Assembly (NCBI GenBank): GCA_022402445.1
Contig: JAKRSF010000010.1
Location: forward strand, 62,001-126,000
DNA length: 64,000 nucleotides
Direction of reading: 5' to 3'
Source: Cyanobacteriota bacterium
GTDB lineage: Bacteria; Cyanobacteriota; Cyanobacteriia; CACIAM-69d
Position 1 is the first letter of the stretch. Each line of letters starts with the position of its first letter. A program made the translations under genes and the position numbers. Below are positions 48,301 through 58,632 of this stretch, in pieces. Below the pieces are notes generated by a model that was not told where the DNA came from, searched no databases, and worked only from the letters and a program-made list of their open reading frames with translations.

Positions 48301-50379
48301 GAATAATTCCTCGAACTGGTCAAACATGAGGACCGTCAGAAGGCTTTGGTCACTTTGGCGCTCCAGTTGCTCCAGGAGGGCGTCGAGCTTGTGGCGATCG
48401 CGGCCCAGGGCGGTTTCGGGGGAGCTGGGGCGGGCGATGCTGTCAATGGTGAGGTCGTTCCAGTTTTCCACCAGGCGATCGCCCCCGAGGCCCTTGGCCA
48501 GCCGCGCCCGTTCAAAGGCATTTTCCAGCGCCCCCACCCAGTCGGTGTAGACCTCCACCACCACGGGCAGCACATCGCGATCGCCGATCGCCCGGTTGAA
48601 CAGTTCCGGCACCAGGCCCGCCTTGACCGTCGAGCTCTTCCCCACGCCGGATTTGCCATAGATCACCGTCAGGGGGCGATCGGGCCGCGCCAGACGGGCA
48701 ATGAGCCGCTGCACATCCGCCTGACGGCCCGAGGCAGCGATTTCCGGCGCAACGCGGGGGGGACGGCCCGCCGCCGCCAGGGGAGATGGCCCGTAGGGAT
48801 GGGGCCGCAACTGGCCGGGGCCGACGAAGGCCAGCAGACCATATTGATGCTCCACCAGCCGCAGCCCCTGTTTGATCGTGAAGGCTTCCAGGTGGCGGCC
48901 CTGCTCGAAATAAAGCTGCCGCAGCAGGGCCAAAATTGACAGGGTGGTTTGGATGTCGCCGATGTCCTGGCTTTCCTGGCGGGCCTGTTCCAGGTAGGCG
49001 ATCGCGGTTTGGGGGCGGTTCAACTGCCGCTGGGCCCGGGCCACCTGCAATAGGTAACGGCTCCGGCGCGATCGCAACGTCCGCCGCCACAGATCCCGAT
49101 CCTCCGGTGCGATCGTGGCCTCCTGGGTCGCCGCCGTCCGCAGCAGCGCCAACGCCTTACGCGCCTCCTGGGCCGCCTCCTGCCACTGGCCCTGGGCCTG
49201 GGCCACCGCCGCCCAAAACCCATGGGCCCGCGCCCGTTCGATCGCCTGGGCCTCGGTGCCATGGATCGCCAAAATCCCCTGGGCCACCTGGGCTAGGGCG
49301 GGCCAGTCCTGCAACCGCTCCAGGGCTTCCCCCAGCGGTCCCAGCAGACAGGCTAGCGGATTGTCCAGCGTTTCCCCTGGCCCCACCCCTGACGGGGCGA
49401 TCGGGGCGATCGGGGCCGCCACCGGCAGCGCCGCCACCGCCGTTTCCAAAATTTCCCGAGCCCGTCGCCACGCGGCCACCGTGTCGGCATCGTCCACCGA
49501 GTCGGGACGCACCAGTTGGGCATTGCCGATCGCACAGAGGGCGCGGTGGAAGGGCAGCAGACGGCACCAACCGTTTGCCCGCTTCCGCAGGGGGGCCGCC
49601 TCGGCGCGATCGCGCAGGGCCATCCAGCTCTGTTCACTGGCCCCGAAGGACGCCGCCGCCCCCTCAAAGTCACCGGAGTCATAGGCTTCGCGCCCCACCG
49701 CAAAGGCCAAAATCGCCTCCAATTGGCCCCCTTCCCCCCCGCCCGAGCGGGCCAGATCCAGGCGCGCCATCTCCAGTTCCCGCCGCTGCCGCCGGAAGTC
49801 CCGCGCGATCGCCCAATCGCCCCCCACCAGGGAATAGCCCCACGGAGCCCGCTGGTGGTGCCGAAACACCTCATCGGCACAGCGCTCCACAAAAATCCGC
49901 AGGTCCGCCCCCTCCCCCTCGAACTGGATGGGGGCGACGGCCCAACTCTTGAGATCCTGCGCCAGACGGCCCAGGCGATCGAGGGTCTGGCCATCGAGCC
50001 ACAACGCCACCGGAAACGAAAACTCCCGAAAGCGATCGCGCATCAAATTCGCCAGGGCCAGCACCGATTCCCGATCTTCTAGGGCCTCCAACCCCAAAAT
50101 GAACAGGGCATCCGGCGGAGCCCCCTGGGTCGCCCGTTCGATGGTGGGCAGCAGGGCCGGTGTCGTGGGCGACAGGCTCAGGCACTGGAGGGCTAAATCC
50201 ACCTCCGCCGTGGCCCAAGCCTGCATCTGCTCCAGCGCCCACCGCTGCATAAAGCCATAGTCACAACGCACCAGCAACAGCGAAAATTGCCCCCGCGACA
50301 GCACTAGCGATCGCTGAAGGGTTCGCAGCGCCCGGGCATTTCGCTCGGAAATACTTGAATTGGCCTCCGGTACAATCAT
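45310..50379 (-). CDS. nSTAND-type NTPase with 14 WD40 repeats
   Basis: 1689 residues. Residues 1-170 are an N-terminal domain (RTLQRSLVLSRGQFSLLLVRCDY) that I do not recognise; 190-530 are helical, TPR-like. The STAND NTPase core has Walker A GKSGVGKSS (575-583) and Walker B LMFDQFEELF (Asp687), with a winged-helix-like tail (ATELLVDDSDLETVLQILVGAGLV). A membrane segment lies near residues 948-970 (GFVLTALLLSSVGFAARLA). Residues about 1045-1660 are 14 WD40 units, probably two seven-bladed propellers. Related proteins act in signalling or in abortive defence. No effector domain with known catalysis is visible, so a function is not assigned. Confidence 0.85.
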   Translation of the reverse strand: MIVPEANSSISERNARALRTLQRSLVLSRGQFSLLLVRCDYGFMQRWALEQMQAWATAEVDLALQCLSLSPTTPALLPTIERATQGAPPDALFILGLEALEDRESVLALANLMRDRFREFSFPVALWLDGQTLDRLGRLAQDLKSWAVAPIQFEGEGADLRIFVERCADEVFRHHQRAPWGYSLVGGDWAIARDFRRQRRELEMARLDLARSGGGEGGQLEAILAFAVGREAYDSGDFEGAAASFGASEQSWMALRDRAEAAPLRKRANGWCRLLPFHRALCAIGNAQLVRPDSVDDADTVAAWRRAREILETAVAALPVAAPIAPIAPSGVGPGETLDNPLACLLGPLGEALERLQDWPALAQVAQGILAIHGTEAQAIERARAHGFWAAVAQAQGQWQEAAQEARKALALLRTAATQEATIAPEDRDLWRRTLRSRRSRYLLQVARAQRQLNRPQTAIAYLEQARQESQDIGDIQTTLSILALLRQLYFEQGRHLEAFTIKQGLRLVEHQYGLLAFVGPGQLRPHPYGPSPLAAAGRPPRVAPEIAASGRQADVQRLIARLARPDRPLTVIYGKSGVGKSSTVKAGLVPELFNRAIGDRDVLPVVVEVYTDWVGALENAFERARLAKGLGGDRLVENWNDLTIDSIARPSSPETALGRDRHKLDALLEQLERQSDQSLLTVLMFDQFEELFFTWPDSDRRQQCFEFLQRCLNIPYVKIVLSLREDYLHLLLEWERAVPLDVVDNNILDNQIRYYLGDFSAEAARSTIASLTARSQFHLAPDLVDALVAELVDKGGQVTPIELQVVGAQLQTDRVRTLADYQRRYGQKDALVKRYLQDTIADCGPDRHAIAWQVLFMLTHENGTRPLKTRADIATELLVDDSDLETVLQILVGAGLVVLFRESSADFYQLVHDYLVNYIRRQQRADETAQFRLTKTQLNAVLRKRVKELYAAGFVLTALLLSSVGFAARLAAGEANAQIEATSTQSEALLGAQQEFDALMMGLTAWQERQKRLWLVWSSPRTRLETQMQVAATLQQALGRVREKNRLEGHGQTVWAVRVSPDGQTILSASSDRTVRVWNADGSPRRDRTGAPLIFRATSNVSALAISPDGRYAIAGGNKDNPTLWIWSLDGTLVRQFQGHTESIYCISISPDGRTIASASEDRTVRLWTFDGKPIRTLTGHGGPVQWVTFSPDGRTLATASDDRTARLWTLDGQLLQTFQGHRDWVYNVSFSPDGQRLATGSTDKTIKLWRLDGKLLQTLTGHTSEVFSVAFSPDGRQLASSSEDKTIRLWNLKGETTAILRGHTGLVTSAVFTPDGRHMVSGSYDKTVRLWDLVGEPATTVPAHLDRIQDTVVSPDGQRIATASIDGTIALWNRRGQMVESLRHGNSRFSALAFDPSGQRLVSGDAEGEVQIWMVEPQGNGPRAAIAILPNPQEPPESQIATASGLQNGDAPSRRTTAIAFAPDGETFASSHRDGLVHLWDKNGTLIRTLDPLPEVDGRDRQVNAVDFSPNGQVLAIAGADNTVRLMAIDGTPIRTLEGHSNYVADVAFSPDGRYIASAGDDNAVRLWTSLGGLVTILGHDDGLTSLRFSPDSQFLATGSWDGSVSLWSVGGKRVKQFQEHRDGVGNLAFSADGKLLVSGGYDQRLVLRNLDVADLLKRACRWLSPYLQNHGPQQRALLDTCRGHQS

Positions 50380-51378
50380 GGGCGATTCATTAACCTGCTA
50401 GGGGAATTAAGGGCCTATCCATAAAGACGCTGCCGGAACATTTCAGGCTCGTCCTTATAGGATTCCTTAGCCTGACAAACAAAGAACGATTGGCCCGCGA
50501 TCGCGATCACCATCCTTAGATGATCTTGACCCGCAAAAAAAACGTTTAGCCATGGCCAATGATCCGAATTTGGTGGACTCCCAGAAAAACCCTTAAAAAC
50601 GCAAGTCCGTTCATTGAAGCGGAGAAGGCGATGCCCTTTGTCAACGCTGTTGTTTATGAACTTGATTGCAGGGTGAATAGATTTGAAAAGTTTCCAGAAT
50701 CTATGGTAGAGTGGCGCTTCTGCATGTCAAATTGCCGTAAACGCACTAGCTGTAGCACTGTGGCTCTGGCGAATTTAGAGCCTCGGATAGGCTGGACCCT
50801 GATCGTCAATGGCTCCCCGCTATGGCCTTGAATGCAGGGAAGATTAATCCCAGGGATTGATGAGAGACTTGTCCGCCTATTCTGGTTGTCCCGCCAAGGA
50901 AAATTGCCATGGCCTAGGTCGGTTTAGTCAAGTGAACTCCAGCCCTTCAATTCAGTAGAGCTTGGGACGTATTTTAGAGTCGTTGATGAAATTCTAAAAA
51001 GATCAATCGCCCCTGATGAAATCTGAAGTGGACCCGAGCCGCGATCGCGGTCTTGTTCCTGGCGCCATTGATCATGCAATCTAGCGATTTTCATTCCCAT
51101 CCCCCCTCCGATGAGCTTCAAAAATTGAAGGTTGAAAGTTTTAGGCTAAAGGTGTCAGAAACCCCTAGTTGCCTAGGACCGCCGGATCAGACGCCGTTCC
51201 CCTCGGCATCATGGGTGGCTAATGGACGGAGATTGCTGAGGCTTTCCGGTGGGTCAAGGTGCTCCCCCATGGGTGATGGCATGGCAAAAAAGCAAGCCAT
51301 CGGTCCATAGATGCAGCCCAAGTGTCAGCCCAGCGGCCCCCAACCCCAGTGCCTCCCACCCAGGCGATCGCCCAGCCC
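50380..51378. other. 999-bp region without a confident gene
   Basis: It lies between divergently placed genes of the WD40 protein and purE. Open frames 50559-50831 (+, 90 codons) and 50924-51121 (-, 65 codons) show no conserved motif and no good ribosome-binding site. GC is a little lower around 50600-51000. No repeat or RNA gene was identified; decayed coding sequence is possible. Confidence 0.4.
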
Positions 51379-51909
51379 CTAGGTCGGTGGATTGAGGTAG
51401 TCCCGATGGCCCACGTCCGCTAGGCGGGCCTGCTTCGCCTCCACCTGTTGCCGTAGGGACTCGCGGTGCTGGCTGACGCGATCGAGTAACGCCGCATCCC
51501 CCGTCCCCAGGATTTGCACCGCCAAAAGGCCCGCGTTCTGGGCATTGCCGATCGCCACGGTGGCCACCGGAATCCCCCCCGGCATCTGCACAATCGAGTA
51601 GAGGGAATCGATCCCCGACAACTGGCGGGTCGGCACGGGCACCCCGATCACCGGCAACGGCGTCAGGGCCGCCACCATCCCCGGCAGGTGGGCCGCACCC
51701 CCCGCCCCGGCAATAATCACCCGCAAACCGCGATCGCGGGCGGTTTTGGCATACTCCACCATGCGATCGGGCGTGCGGTGGGCCGAAACAATCGCCACCT
51801 CATGGGGCACTTGAAAATCCTCACAAATGGCGATCGCGGCCTGCATGGTGGGTAGATCCGAGTCACTTCCCATAATGATGCCGATTTGGGGCGAGGGGAG
51901 AGGGGGCAT
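51379..51909 (-). CDS. purE: N5-carboxyaminoimidazole ribonucleotide mutase
   Basis: 176 residues, the usual size. PurE converts N5-CAIR to CAIR in purine synthesis, the step before PurC. Signature motifs: [71 protein letters not shown] and [10 protein letters not shown]. It is soluble and forms octamers in the family. purC lies 38 kb away, so there is no operon here. Confidence 0.97.
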   Translation of the reverse strand: MPPLPSPQIGIIMGSDSDLPTMQAAIAICEDFQVPHEVAIVSAHRTPDRMVEYAKTARDRGLRVIIAGAGGAAHLPGMVAALTPLPVIGVPVPTRQLSGIDSLYSIVQMPGGIPVATVAIGNAQNAGLLAVQILGTGDAALLDRVSQHRESLRQQVEAKQARLADVGHRDYLNPPT

Positions 51910-52211
51910 GGCTGTATAAAATTTGTCCTATCTGCACCGTCAATGGGCCGTGAACTGCCCTAGCTCTAGGGCCTCCCAGGGGGGGCGGGAACCTTGGGGT
52001 GGCGCATGATGAAAAGCTTAAGTTGAGGGGTCAGTTTATGATAGGCGCTTCCGGCAACCTTTCTTGAGGGGAGCGGGCTCCCACAGGGCTTCCCCCCTGG
52101 GGGGATCGACCCCCTAAAAATTGGCCCTTGGCCCCAGGTCTCCGGAGGGGAACAGATCTGGATCTAGGGCGCTGAAAGCGTTATCCATCAAGCAGTTGAA
52201 GGGAATGGGTC
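51910..52211. other. Divergent intergenic region, purE / nagA
   Basis: 302 bp. Both promoters must be here. GAAGGGAA at 52199-52206 is the likely nagA ribosome-binding site. GC-rich short inverted repeats near 52080-52125 (GGGGGGATCGACCCCC) may form a small hairpin. Confidence 0.4.
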
Positions 52212-53435
52212 ATGGGGCAGCGCTGGTTAGTTAATGGATCGTTGGTGGATCGTCCGGGGCGTTTTGGTCTGCGGCTCGACGATCAGGGGCGGGTGATGGC
52301 CCTGGAATCGATGGATGTGGGGGGGTGGACCCCCTGGGATCCCCACGGGGCCGACGGTGAAGAAACGGCAATTCTAGATTTGGCGGGGGATTGGCTGTCG
52401 CCCGGAGGGGTGGATGTGCAGATTAATGGCGGCCTGGGGCTGGCGTTCCCCGATTTGACCCCGACCGATGCGGATCTGGAGCGCTTGGATCAGGTGGCGG
52501 CCTACCTGTGGGCGCAGGGGGTGGATGGGTTTGTGCCGACGATTGTGACGACGGCGATCGCGAAGGTGCAGGGGGCGTTGGCGGCGATCGCCCGGTACCG
52601 CTCGGAAATGGCGGGAAAGCCGGGGCGCTCGGCGGTGCTGGGAGCCCATTTGGAGGGGCCGTTTCTCAATCCCAGCAAGCGGGGAGCCCATCCCAAAGAG
52701 CATTTACAACCCCTGACGGCGGATCGGGTGGCGGATCTCTTGGGACCCTGGGGGGATCAGGTGACGGTTGTTACCCTCGCGCCGGAGCTGGATCCGACGG
52801 GGGCGGCGATCGCCCTGCTGCGCGATCGCGGGATTATTGTGAGTTTGGGTCATTCCCAGGCCACGGCATCCGAGGCGGAGGCGGCCTTTGATCGCGGCGC
52901 GACGATGGTGACCCATGCGTTCAATGCCATGCCGCCGCTGCACCATCGGGAACCGGGCCTGCTGGGGGCGGCGATCGCGCGATCCGGCGTCCAGTGCGGG
53001 TTCATTGCCGATGGCATCCATGTGCATCCCACCATGCTGCAACTGCTGATCCGGGCGGCGGAGGGCGATCGCGGCCTGTTCCTGGTCAGTGATGCCCTCT
53101 CGCCCCTGGGGTTGCCGGACGGCCCATACCCCTGGGATGACCGCGAAATCACCGTCCAAAATGGCACCGCCCGCCTGCCGGATGGCACCCTGTCGGGTAC
53201 GACGCTGCCATTGCTGGATGGGGTTAAAAATCTGGTGCGCTGGCGGGTTTGTGAGCCGGATCTGGCCATCCGCCTCGCCGCGATCGCCCCCCGCACCGCC
53301 CTGAAAGTTGCCGTCAATGCCCCAGCCCCCGCCGATCCCTACCTGGGCCAGGACGCCCGCAACCTCCTGCGCTGGCACCTCAGCGGCAACGACCTCACCT
53401 GGCAGCGCCTCGGGGACACGGTTCCAGCGGCCTAG
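52212..53435 (+). CDS. nagA: N-acetylglucosamine-6-phosphate deacetylase
   Basis: 407 residues. NagA deacetylates GlcNAc-6-P in cell-wall amino-sugar recycling. The amidohydrolase pattern is clear: WLSPGGVDVQINGGLGLAF (metal-site region), GAHLEGPFLNPSKRGAHP, ISLGHSQATASEAEAAF-like segment, HAFNAMPPLHHREPGLLGAAI and FLVSDALSPLGLPDG. It is cytosolic. Its last codons overlap by four bases the end of the converging DUF29 gene. No other nag genes lie nearby. Confidence 0.95.
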   Translation: MGQRWLVNGSLVDRPGRFGLRLDDQGRVMALESMDVGGWTPWDPHGADGEETAILDLAGDWLSPGGVDVQINGGLGLAFPDLTPTDADLERLDQVAAYLWAQGVDGFVPTIVTTAIAKVQGALAAIARYRSEMAGKPGRSAVLGAHLEGPFLNPSKRGAHPKEHLQPLTADRVADLLGPWGDQVTVVTLAPELDPTGAAIALLRDRGIIVSLGHSQATASEAEAAFDRGATMVTHAFNAMPPLHHREPGLLGAAIARSGVQCGFIADGIHVHPTMLQLLIRAAEGDRGLFLVSDALSPLGLPDGPYPWDDREITVQNGTARLPDGTLSGTTLPLLDGVKNLVRWRVCEPDLAIRLAAIAPRTALKVAVNAPAPADPYLGQDARNLLRWHLSGNDLTWQRLGDTVPAA

Positions 53436-53869
53436 GGCGGATCTAGCTTGCCCTCGAAGGCCATGGCTTCCTCGAATGAGAGGGGCGGCTGGTCAGGAAA
53501 TTCCGCGATCGCGAGGCCCGTTTCGCGGGCGGCCTTGCGTCGTCCTAGGGCATATCCCTTTGCGATTTCGTCCTCCAGGCTCCGGCGAAAGCTGGGATTA
53601 TCCTCCAGCAATTGCTCAATTTCGTCCTGGGCCTCACCAATGGAAATCAGCCAAGAGCGGCTGCGCTTCTCGGGCTGGTACAGCCACTTGAGGAGATGCA
53701 GATATAGACGAGCTATCTGACTCGCCAGGGCGCGCCGTTCTGACCGTCCCAAACTTTCCAACTCCTCCAGGAGATTGCCCGCGTCCAGTTCCGAGAGGCG
53801 GCCCCCCTTGATCAGCGCAATCTGCTGCTGAAGCCAGCCGTAATAGTCCGCCTCATAGGTTACATCCAT
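53432..53869 (-). CDS. DUF29 domain protein, copy 2
   Basis: 145 residues from ATG 53867-53869, preceded by CAGGAGT (good ribosome-binding site); the longer frame to 53917 is unlikely. The sequence YEADYYGWLQQQIALIKGGR, then LLEELESLGRSERRALASQIARLYLHLLKWLYQP is clearly homologous to the DUF29 protein at 30359. Function unknown; helical and soluble. The dispersed repeat copy 3 is immediately upstream (53918-54027), in the same relative orientation as for the first DUF29 gene. Stop overlaps nagA. Confidence 0.88.
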   Translation of the reverse strand: MDVTYEADYYGWLQQQIALIKGGRLSELDAGNLLEELESLGRSERRALASQIARLYLHLLKWLYQPEKRSRSWLISIGEAQDEIEQLLEDNPSFRRSLEDEIAKGYALGRRKAARETGLAIAEFPDQPPLSFEEAMAFEGKLDPP

Positions 53870-53917
53870 CGCCACTCCTGTTCTGGGGGCACTCACCTGG
53901 GTTCCTCGACCAATCAA

Positions 53918-54027
53918 CCGTAGGGACGGGGGTTTCCCGCCCAGCCCCCACCGGCATTGATCGTCCCAAGGTTGAGTGGGTTTGGGGTGATCGGTGGGGC
54001 GAGGGTTGGGAGACCCAACCCCTACGT
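53918..54027 (-). repeat. Dispersed two-hairpin repeat, copy 3
   Basis: Read on the minus strand it begins CGTAGGGGTTGGGTCTCCC and ends CCCTACGG, with the right hairpin GGGCGGGAAACCCCCGTCC. It is close to copy 1 over most of its length and lies 48 bp upstream of the DUF29 start. Confidence 0.82.
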
Positions 54028-54049
54028 GGCGGCATGGATGAGATGTGCC

Positions 54050-55042
54050 CTAGAGCACCTGCGATCGCATCAGCGCCACCGGCAAGCAGCGCACCTTCCC
54101 CGACGTGGGCACATAGGCCCGCCGGTTGAACACATCATAATCATTGCGCTCAATCACCCGCAGGATACGGCTGTAGAGCATCAGCGCCGACCACACGGGC
54201 CAGCGGGCGTCCTCGTGCAGCAGACGGATGCCCCGGCTCGCCCGGTCAAACATCCCCCGCGCCCGATCGATCTGGAACTGCATCAGCGATCGCCAGCGAT
54301 CGTCAATCACCCCCGCCATCAGATCCTTTTCCGTATAGTCAAACCGCTCCAACTCCTCTAGGGGCAAATAAATCCGCCCCCGCAGCCGATCTTCCCCCAC
54401 ATCCCGCAGGATATTGGTCAACTGGTTCGCAATGCCCAGGGCGATCGCCTCCTGGGTCGGATCGTAAGGGTTCGCATCCGGATCATCGCGCAGTTGCAGA
54501 TAGCCATCCCAGGGCGTCGGGATCAAATCATCCGCCGTCCCCAGCACCGGCGTCGTCATCAGCCCCACCGTCCCCGCCACCCGGTAACAGTAGAGATTGA
54601 GTTCCTCAAAGGTCTCGTAGCGGCTGCGGTACAGATCCATCCGCTGGCCCGCGATCATGTCCCGAAACGGCTGAATATCCAGGCCAAACCGCTGCACCGC
54701 ATCCACCAGGGCCACATCCGCATCATCCAGCGGCGTCCCGGCAAAAATCTTCTCCAGATTTCGCTCCCAGCGATCGAGGGTTTCCGGCGTCGTCGTCTGG
54801 GCCTGGGGACCGTCCACCAGCTCGTCCGTGCGCCGACACCAGACATAGATGGCCCAGATTGCTCGACGCTTCGCCTCGGGCATCAGCGCCGTGCCCCAAT
54901 AAAACGTCTTCGAGTATTTCGCCGTCACCTGGCGACATTGCTCGTAGGACTCCTCGAGGGACGCCAGTTTGTTGGTGCGAGGCGGATCGGGCAAGTGCAG
55001 CATGGACGCCGGCTCGTCTGGGGCGATGGGTAAGAAAGACAT
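54050..55042 (-). CDS. crtB: Phytoene synthase
   Basis: 330 residues; homologs commonly start at MLHLPDPP (55003, 317 residues), and no ribosome-binding site decides. CrtB condenses two geranylgeranyl-PP molecules to phytoene. Seen: EQCRQVTAKYSKTFYWGTALM, the two Asp-rich Mg sites RRTDELVDG and NILRDVGEDRLRGRIYLP, and LYCYRVAGTVGLM. It lies 17 bp after crtP on the same strand, the common cyanobacterial crtP-crtB operon. It is soluble or membrane-associated. Confidence 0.95.
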   Translation of the reverse strand: MSFLPIAPDEPASMLHLPDPPRTNKLASLEESYEQCRQVTAKYSKTFYWGTALMPEAKRRAIWAIYVWCRRTDELVDGPQAQTTTPETLDRWERNLEKIFAGTPLDDADVALVDAVQRFGLDIQPFRDMIAGQRMDLYRSRYETFEELNLYCYRVAGTVGLMTTPVLGTADDLIPTPWDGYLQLRDDPDANPYDPTQEAIALGIANQLTNILRDVGEDRLRGRIYLPLEELERFDYTEKDLMAGVIDDRWRSLMQFQIDRARGMFDRASRGIRLLHEDARWPVWSALMLYSRILRVIERNDYDVFNRRAYVPTSGKVRCLPVALMRSQVL

Positions 55043-55059
55043 GGGTATAAAACGAGTCG

Positions 55060-56505
<1,446 letters not shown>

Positions 56506-56613
56506 CTAGGGCGATCGCGGACCCCAGGGCAACGGTGCGGCTAGGGGCAACGGATCGAGCGCCTGACAAACGCCCCTATTATACGTTGCATTTCGTTACA
56601 TTTTTGCAATCTT

Positions 56614-57723
56614 TTAAGGATCGTCGTGGGGGTTGGGGGCTCCGGGGGCGCTGGCGGCGGCGGCGATCGCGGGGGGGGCGGTGCGGTAGCGATCGCACAG
56701 GCTCTTGACGGCACCGGCGAGGGGGACAGATACCAAAATGCCCAGCAGGCCGCCCACCTTGGCCCCCAGCAGCAGGGACAACAAAATCCAGATGGGGTTG
56801 AGGCCCGTGAATTTACCCAGCAGGCGCGGCGCGATCGCGTTCTCGATGGCCTGATCCACCAACAGGGCGATCGTCAGCACCCGCAGCCCCAGCCACAGGC
56901 TCTTGAAGGCCAGCAGCAGGGCGATCGCCGCAATGCTAAAGGCCGCCCCGAAGGGGAACAGGGTCATCACCCCCACCGCGATGCCAAAAATCAAGCCAAA
57001 GGGCACCTGAAGGGCCAAGAAGGTACAAATCATCGCCCCGCCCATCACCAGGGCCAAGGTGGCTTGACCGGCGTAATAGTTCCGGAAATTCTGCTGGAAA
57101 CAGTCCCGCACATGGCACCCAAAGCGCGGCGGAAACCAGCTAAAAAGCCCATCCCAAAACTCATCCCCCCGCAGGAGCATGTAGAACACGATCGCCAGGG
57201 TGAGCACCACCTCCGACACGCGCCCCGCCATTTGCAGCAGCAGGGTGAGCATTTGGCTGGTGAGGTTTTGGATCAGCACCGACAGTTGGGCGATGCTCTG
57301 TTCGGCAATCTGGCGCAAATTCAGCGGCAACCGGCGATCGCTCGCCCACATGGACAGGGACTGGATCTGTTGATTGCTCGATTCGAGCCAGTCCGGCAGC
57401 CCCTCCCCCAGGGCCTGGATTTGCCCCACCAGCAGCGGCACCAGGGTCACCCCCGCCACCACCAGCAGCCCCAAACACAGCAGGCCAATGACCATCACCG
57501 ACCCGAGGCGCGAAAACGGCCCCAGGGGACTGCGGTTCATCAGCCGCGTCAACCCCCGCACGGGATGGCCCAGCAGGAATGAGATCAAGGTGGCGGAGAT
57601 GAAGATCGAGATTAGGGATTGGAAGTAGGCAAACAGTTGCAGCAGCAGCCAGCCGTTGAGAAACACCAGGGGCAGCAGGAGCCCCAGCAAAAAACAACGG
57701 ATCAGGGTGCGGGTGGAGGTCAT
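56614..57723 (-). CDS. AI-2E family transporter (PerM-type)
   Basis: 369 residues with about eight hydrophobic segments: LLPLVFLNGWLLLQLFAYFQSLISIFISATLISFLLG near the N-terminus, VLTLAIVFYMLLRG in the middle, and several in the C-terminal part (LFGIAVGVMTLFPFGAAF, LSLLLGAKVGGLLGILVSVPLAGAVKS). These match the AI-2E exporter family (PF01594), for which substrates other than AI-2 are likely in cyanobacteria. It lies 24 bp downstream of cpcT on the same strand. No specific substrate is inferred. Confidence 0.9.
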   Translation of the reverse strand: MTSTRTLIRCFLLGLLLPLVFLNGWLLLQLFAYFQSLISIFISATLISFLLGHPVRGLTRLMNRSPLGPFSRLGSVMVIGLLCLGLLVVAGVTLVPLLVGQIQALGEGLPDWLESSNQQIQSLSMWASDRRLPLNLRQIAEQSIAQLSVLIQNLTSQMLTLLLQMAGRVSEVVLTLAIVFYMLLRGDEFWDGLFSWFPPRFGCHVRDCFQQNFRNYYAGQATLALVMGGAMICTFLALQVPFGLIFGIAVGVMTLFPFGAAFSIAAIALLLAFKSLWLGLRVLTIALLVDQAIENAIAPRLLGKFTGLNPIWILLSLLLGAKVGGLLGILVSVPLAGAVKSLCDRYRTAPPAIAAAASAPGAPNPHDDP

Positions 57724-57747
57724 GGGCAGGCCCTGGGCGATCGCGGC

Positions 57748-58338
57748 CTAGGCGGCGAATTCGTGGGCGAAGCTTTCGCGCTTTTCAAAGTGGAATGGCC
57801 CTGCGACGGAGCCCCACACGTGTTCATCGGTGGCCGGATCGCGTCCCCGATCCCAGCTAATGAAGGTCTGTTCGGAGACGCGGAAACTGCTGTCGAGGTA
57901 GGTTTCTTTGCCTTTGCGGGTGACCATGCACTGTTTGCCCGGTTCGACGTGCCCTTCAAATTCGCTGCCGGTCCATTCGACGATGAAGTTGCAGCAGGGG
58001 AGGAATTTGAGGCGATCGCGGCTGAGGCTGGCGAGGCGATCGGTTTGGCGGGAGGCCCCGTGGAATTCCGTTTCGTCGGCGATCGCGTAATTCTCGATTT
58101 CCAGGTGGCCGTCCTTTTCGAGCAGTTTTAGGACACGCACCCGGTAGGGCTGGTTGAGCATGATGTCATAGGCTTGCTCGACGTAGAGGGCGGGGCCATC
58201 GAGCAGGTCCGCAGGCAGGGGCCGCATACACACGCGGATATGGGCGAAAAAGGGCGGATTTTCAAAGGCTTGGGCCTGGTTGCTATAGTCACCGGCCAGC
58301 CACGCGGCTAGGGTTTTGAGATCGGCGGAATGGGTCAT
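57748..58338 (-). CDS. cpcT: Phycobiliprotein lyase, CpcT/CpeT family
   Basis: 196 residues. Conserved blocks ADLKTLAAWLAGDYSNQAQA, YVEQAYDIMLNQPYRVRVLKL and TYLDSSFRVSEQ followed by WDRGRDPATDEHVWGSVAGPF fit CpcT, which attaches phycocyanobilin to Cys-153 of the phycocyanin beta subunit. CpeT paralogs handle phycoerythrin, so the symbol is inferred. It is cytosolic. It is probably co-transcribed with the AI-2E gene downstream. Confidence 0.88.
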   Translation of the reverse strand: MTHSADLKTLAAWLAGDYSNQAQAFENPPFFAHIRVCMRPLPADLLDGPALYVEQAYDIMLNQPYRVRVLKLLEKDGHLEIENYAIADETEFHGASRQTDRLASLSRDRLKFLPCCNFIVEWTGSEFEGHVEPGKQCMVTRKGKETYLDSSFRVSEQTFISWDRGRDPATDEHVWGSVAGPFHFEKRESFAHEFAA

Positions 58339-58632
58339 GGGGAATCAAAAAATCAAAATAAGGATTGATGGGAAATTAAATCGCGAATCGCGGCAATGGC
58401 TGAAAAGTGGGCCATTGGACGGGATGCCTGGTAACCGCTCAGGGAAATAGACCGAAAAAACGGGTTGGATGGGCGATCGCGATCGCGGGGGGCCTATCTC
58501 CAATTCAATTTCCCATCCTAGGGCGTGTGGTCGAATCGTCCCAGATTCCGGTGAAGCCGGGGGCTGATGTCCCTTGCCCCCATCCACCGATGCGTGATGC
58601 CACAAGGGTTTCAGCTTAATTGACGATAACCC
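58339..58632. other. Intergenic between the DegT gene and cpcT
   Basis: 294 bp without a gene. It contains GGTGAAGCCGGGGGC and a few short inverted repeats but no recognisable riboswitch. Confidence 0.35.

Noticed and set aside
50559-51121. Two short open frames between the WD40 gene and purE
   Set aside because: No ribosome-binding site, no conserved motif and no recognisable product; kept only as a gap note.
58500-58620. Cobalamin riboswitch near the DegT and cpcT interval
   Set aside because: A GGTGAAGCC stretch is suggestive but the remaining conserved boxes are missing.
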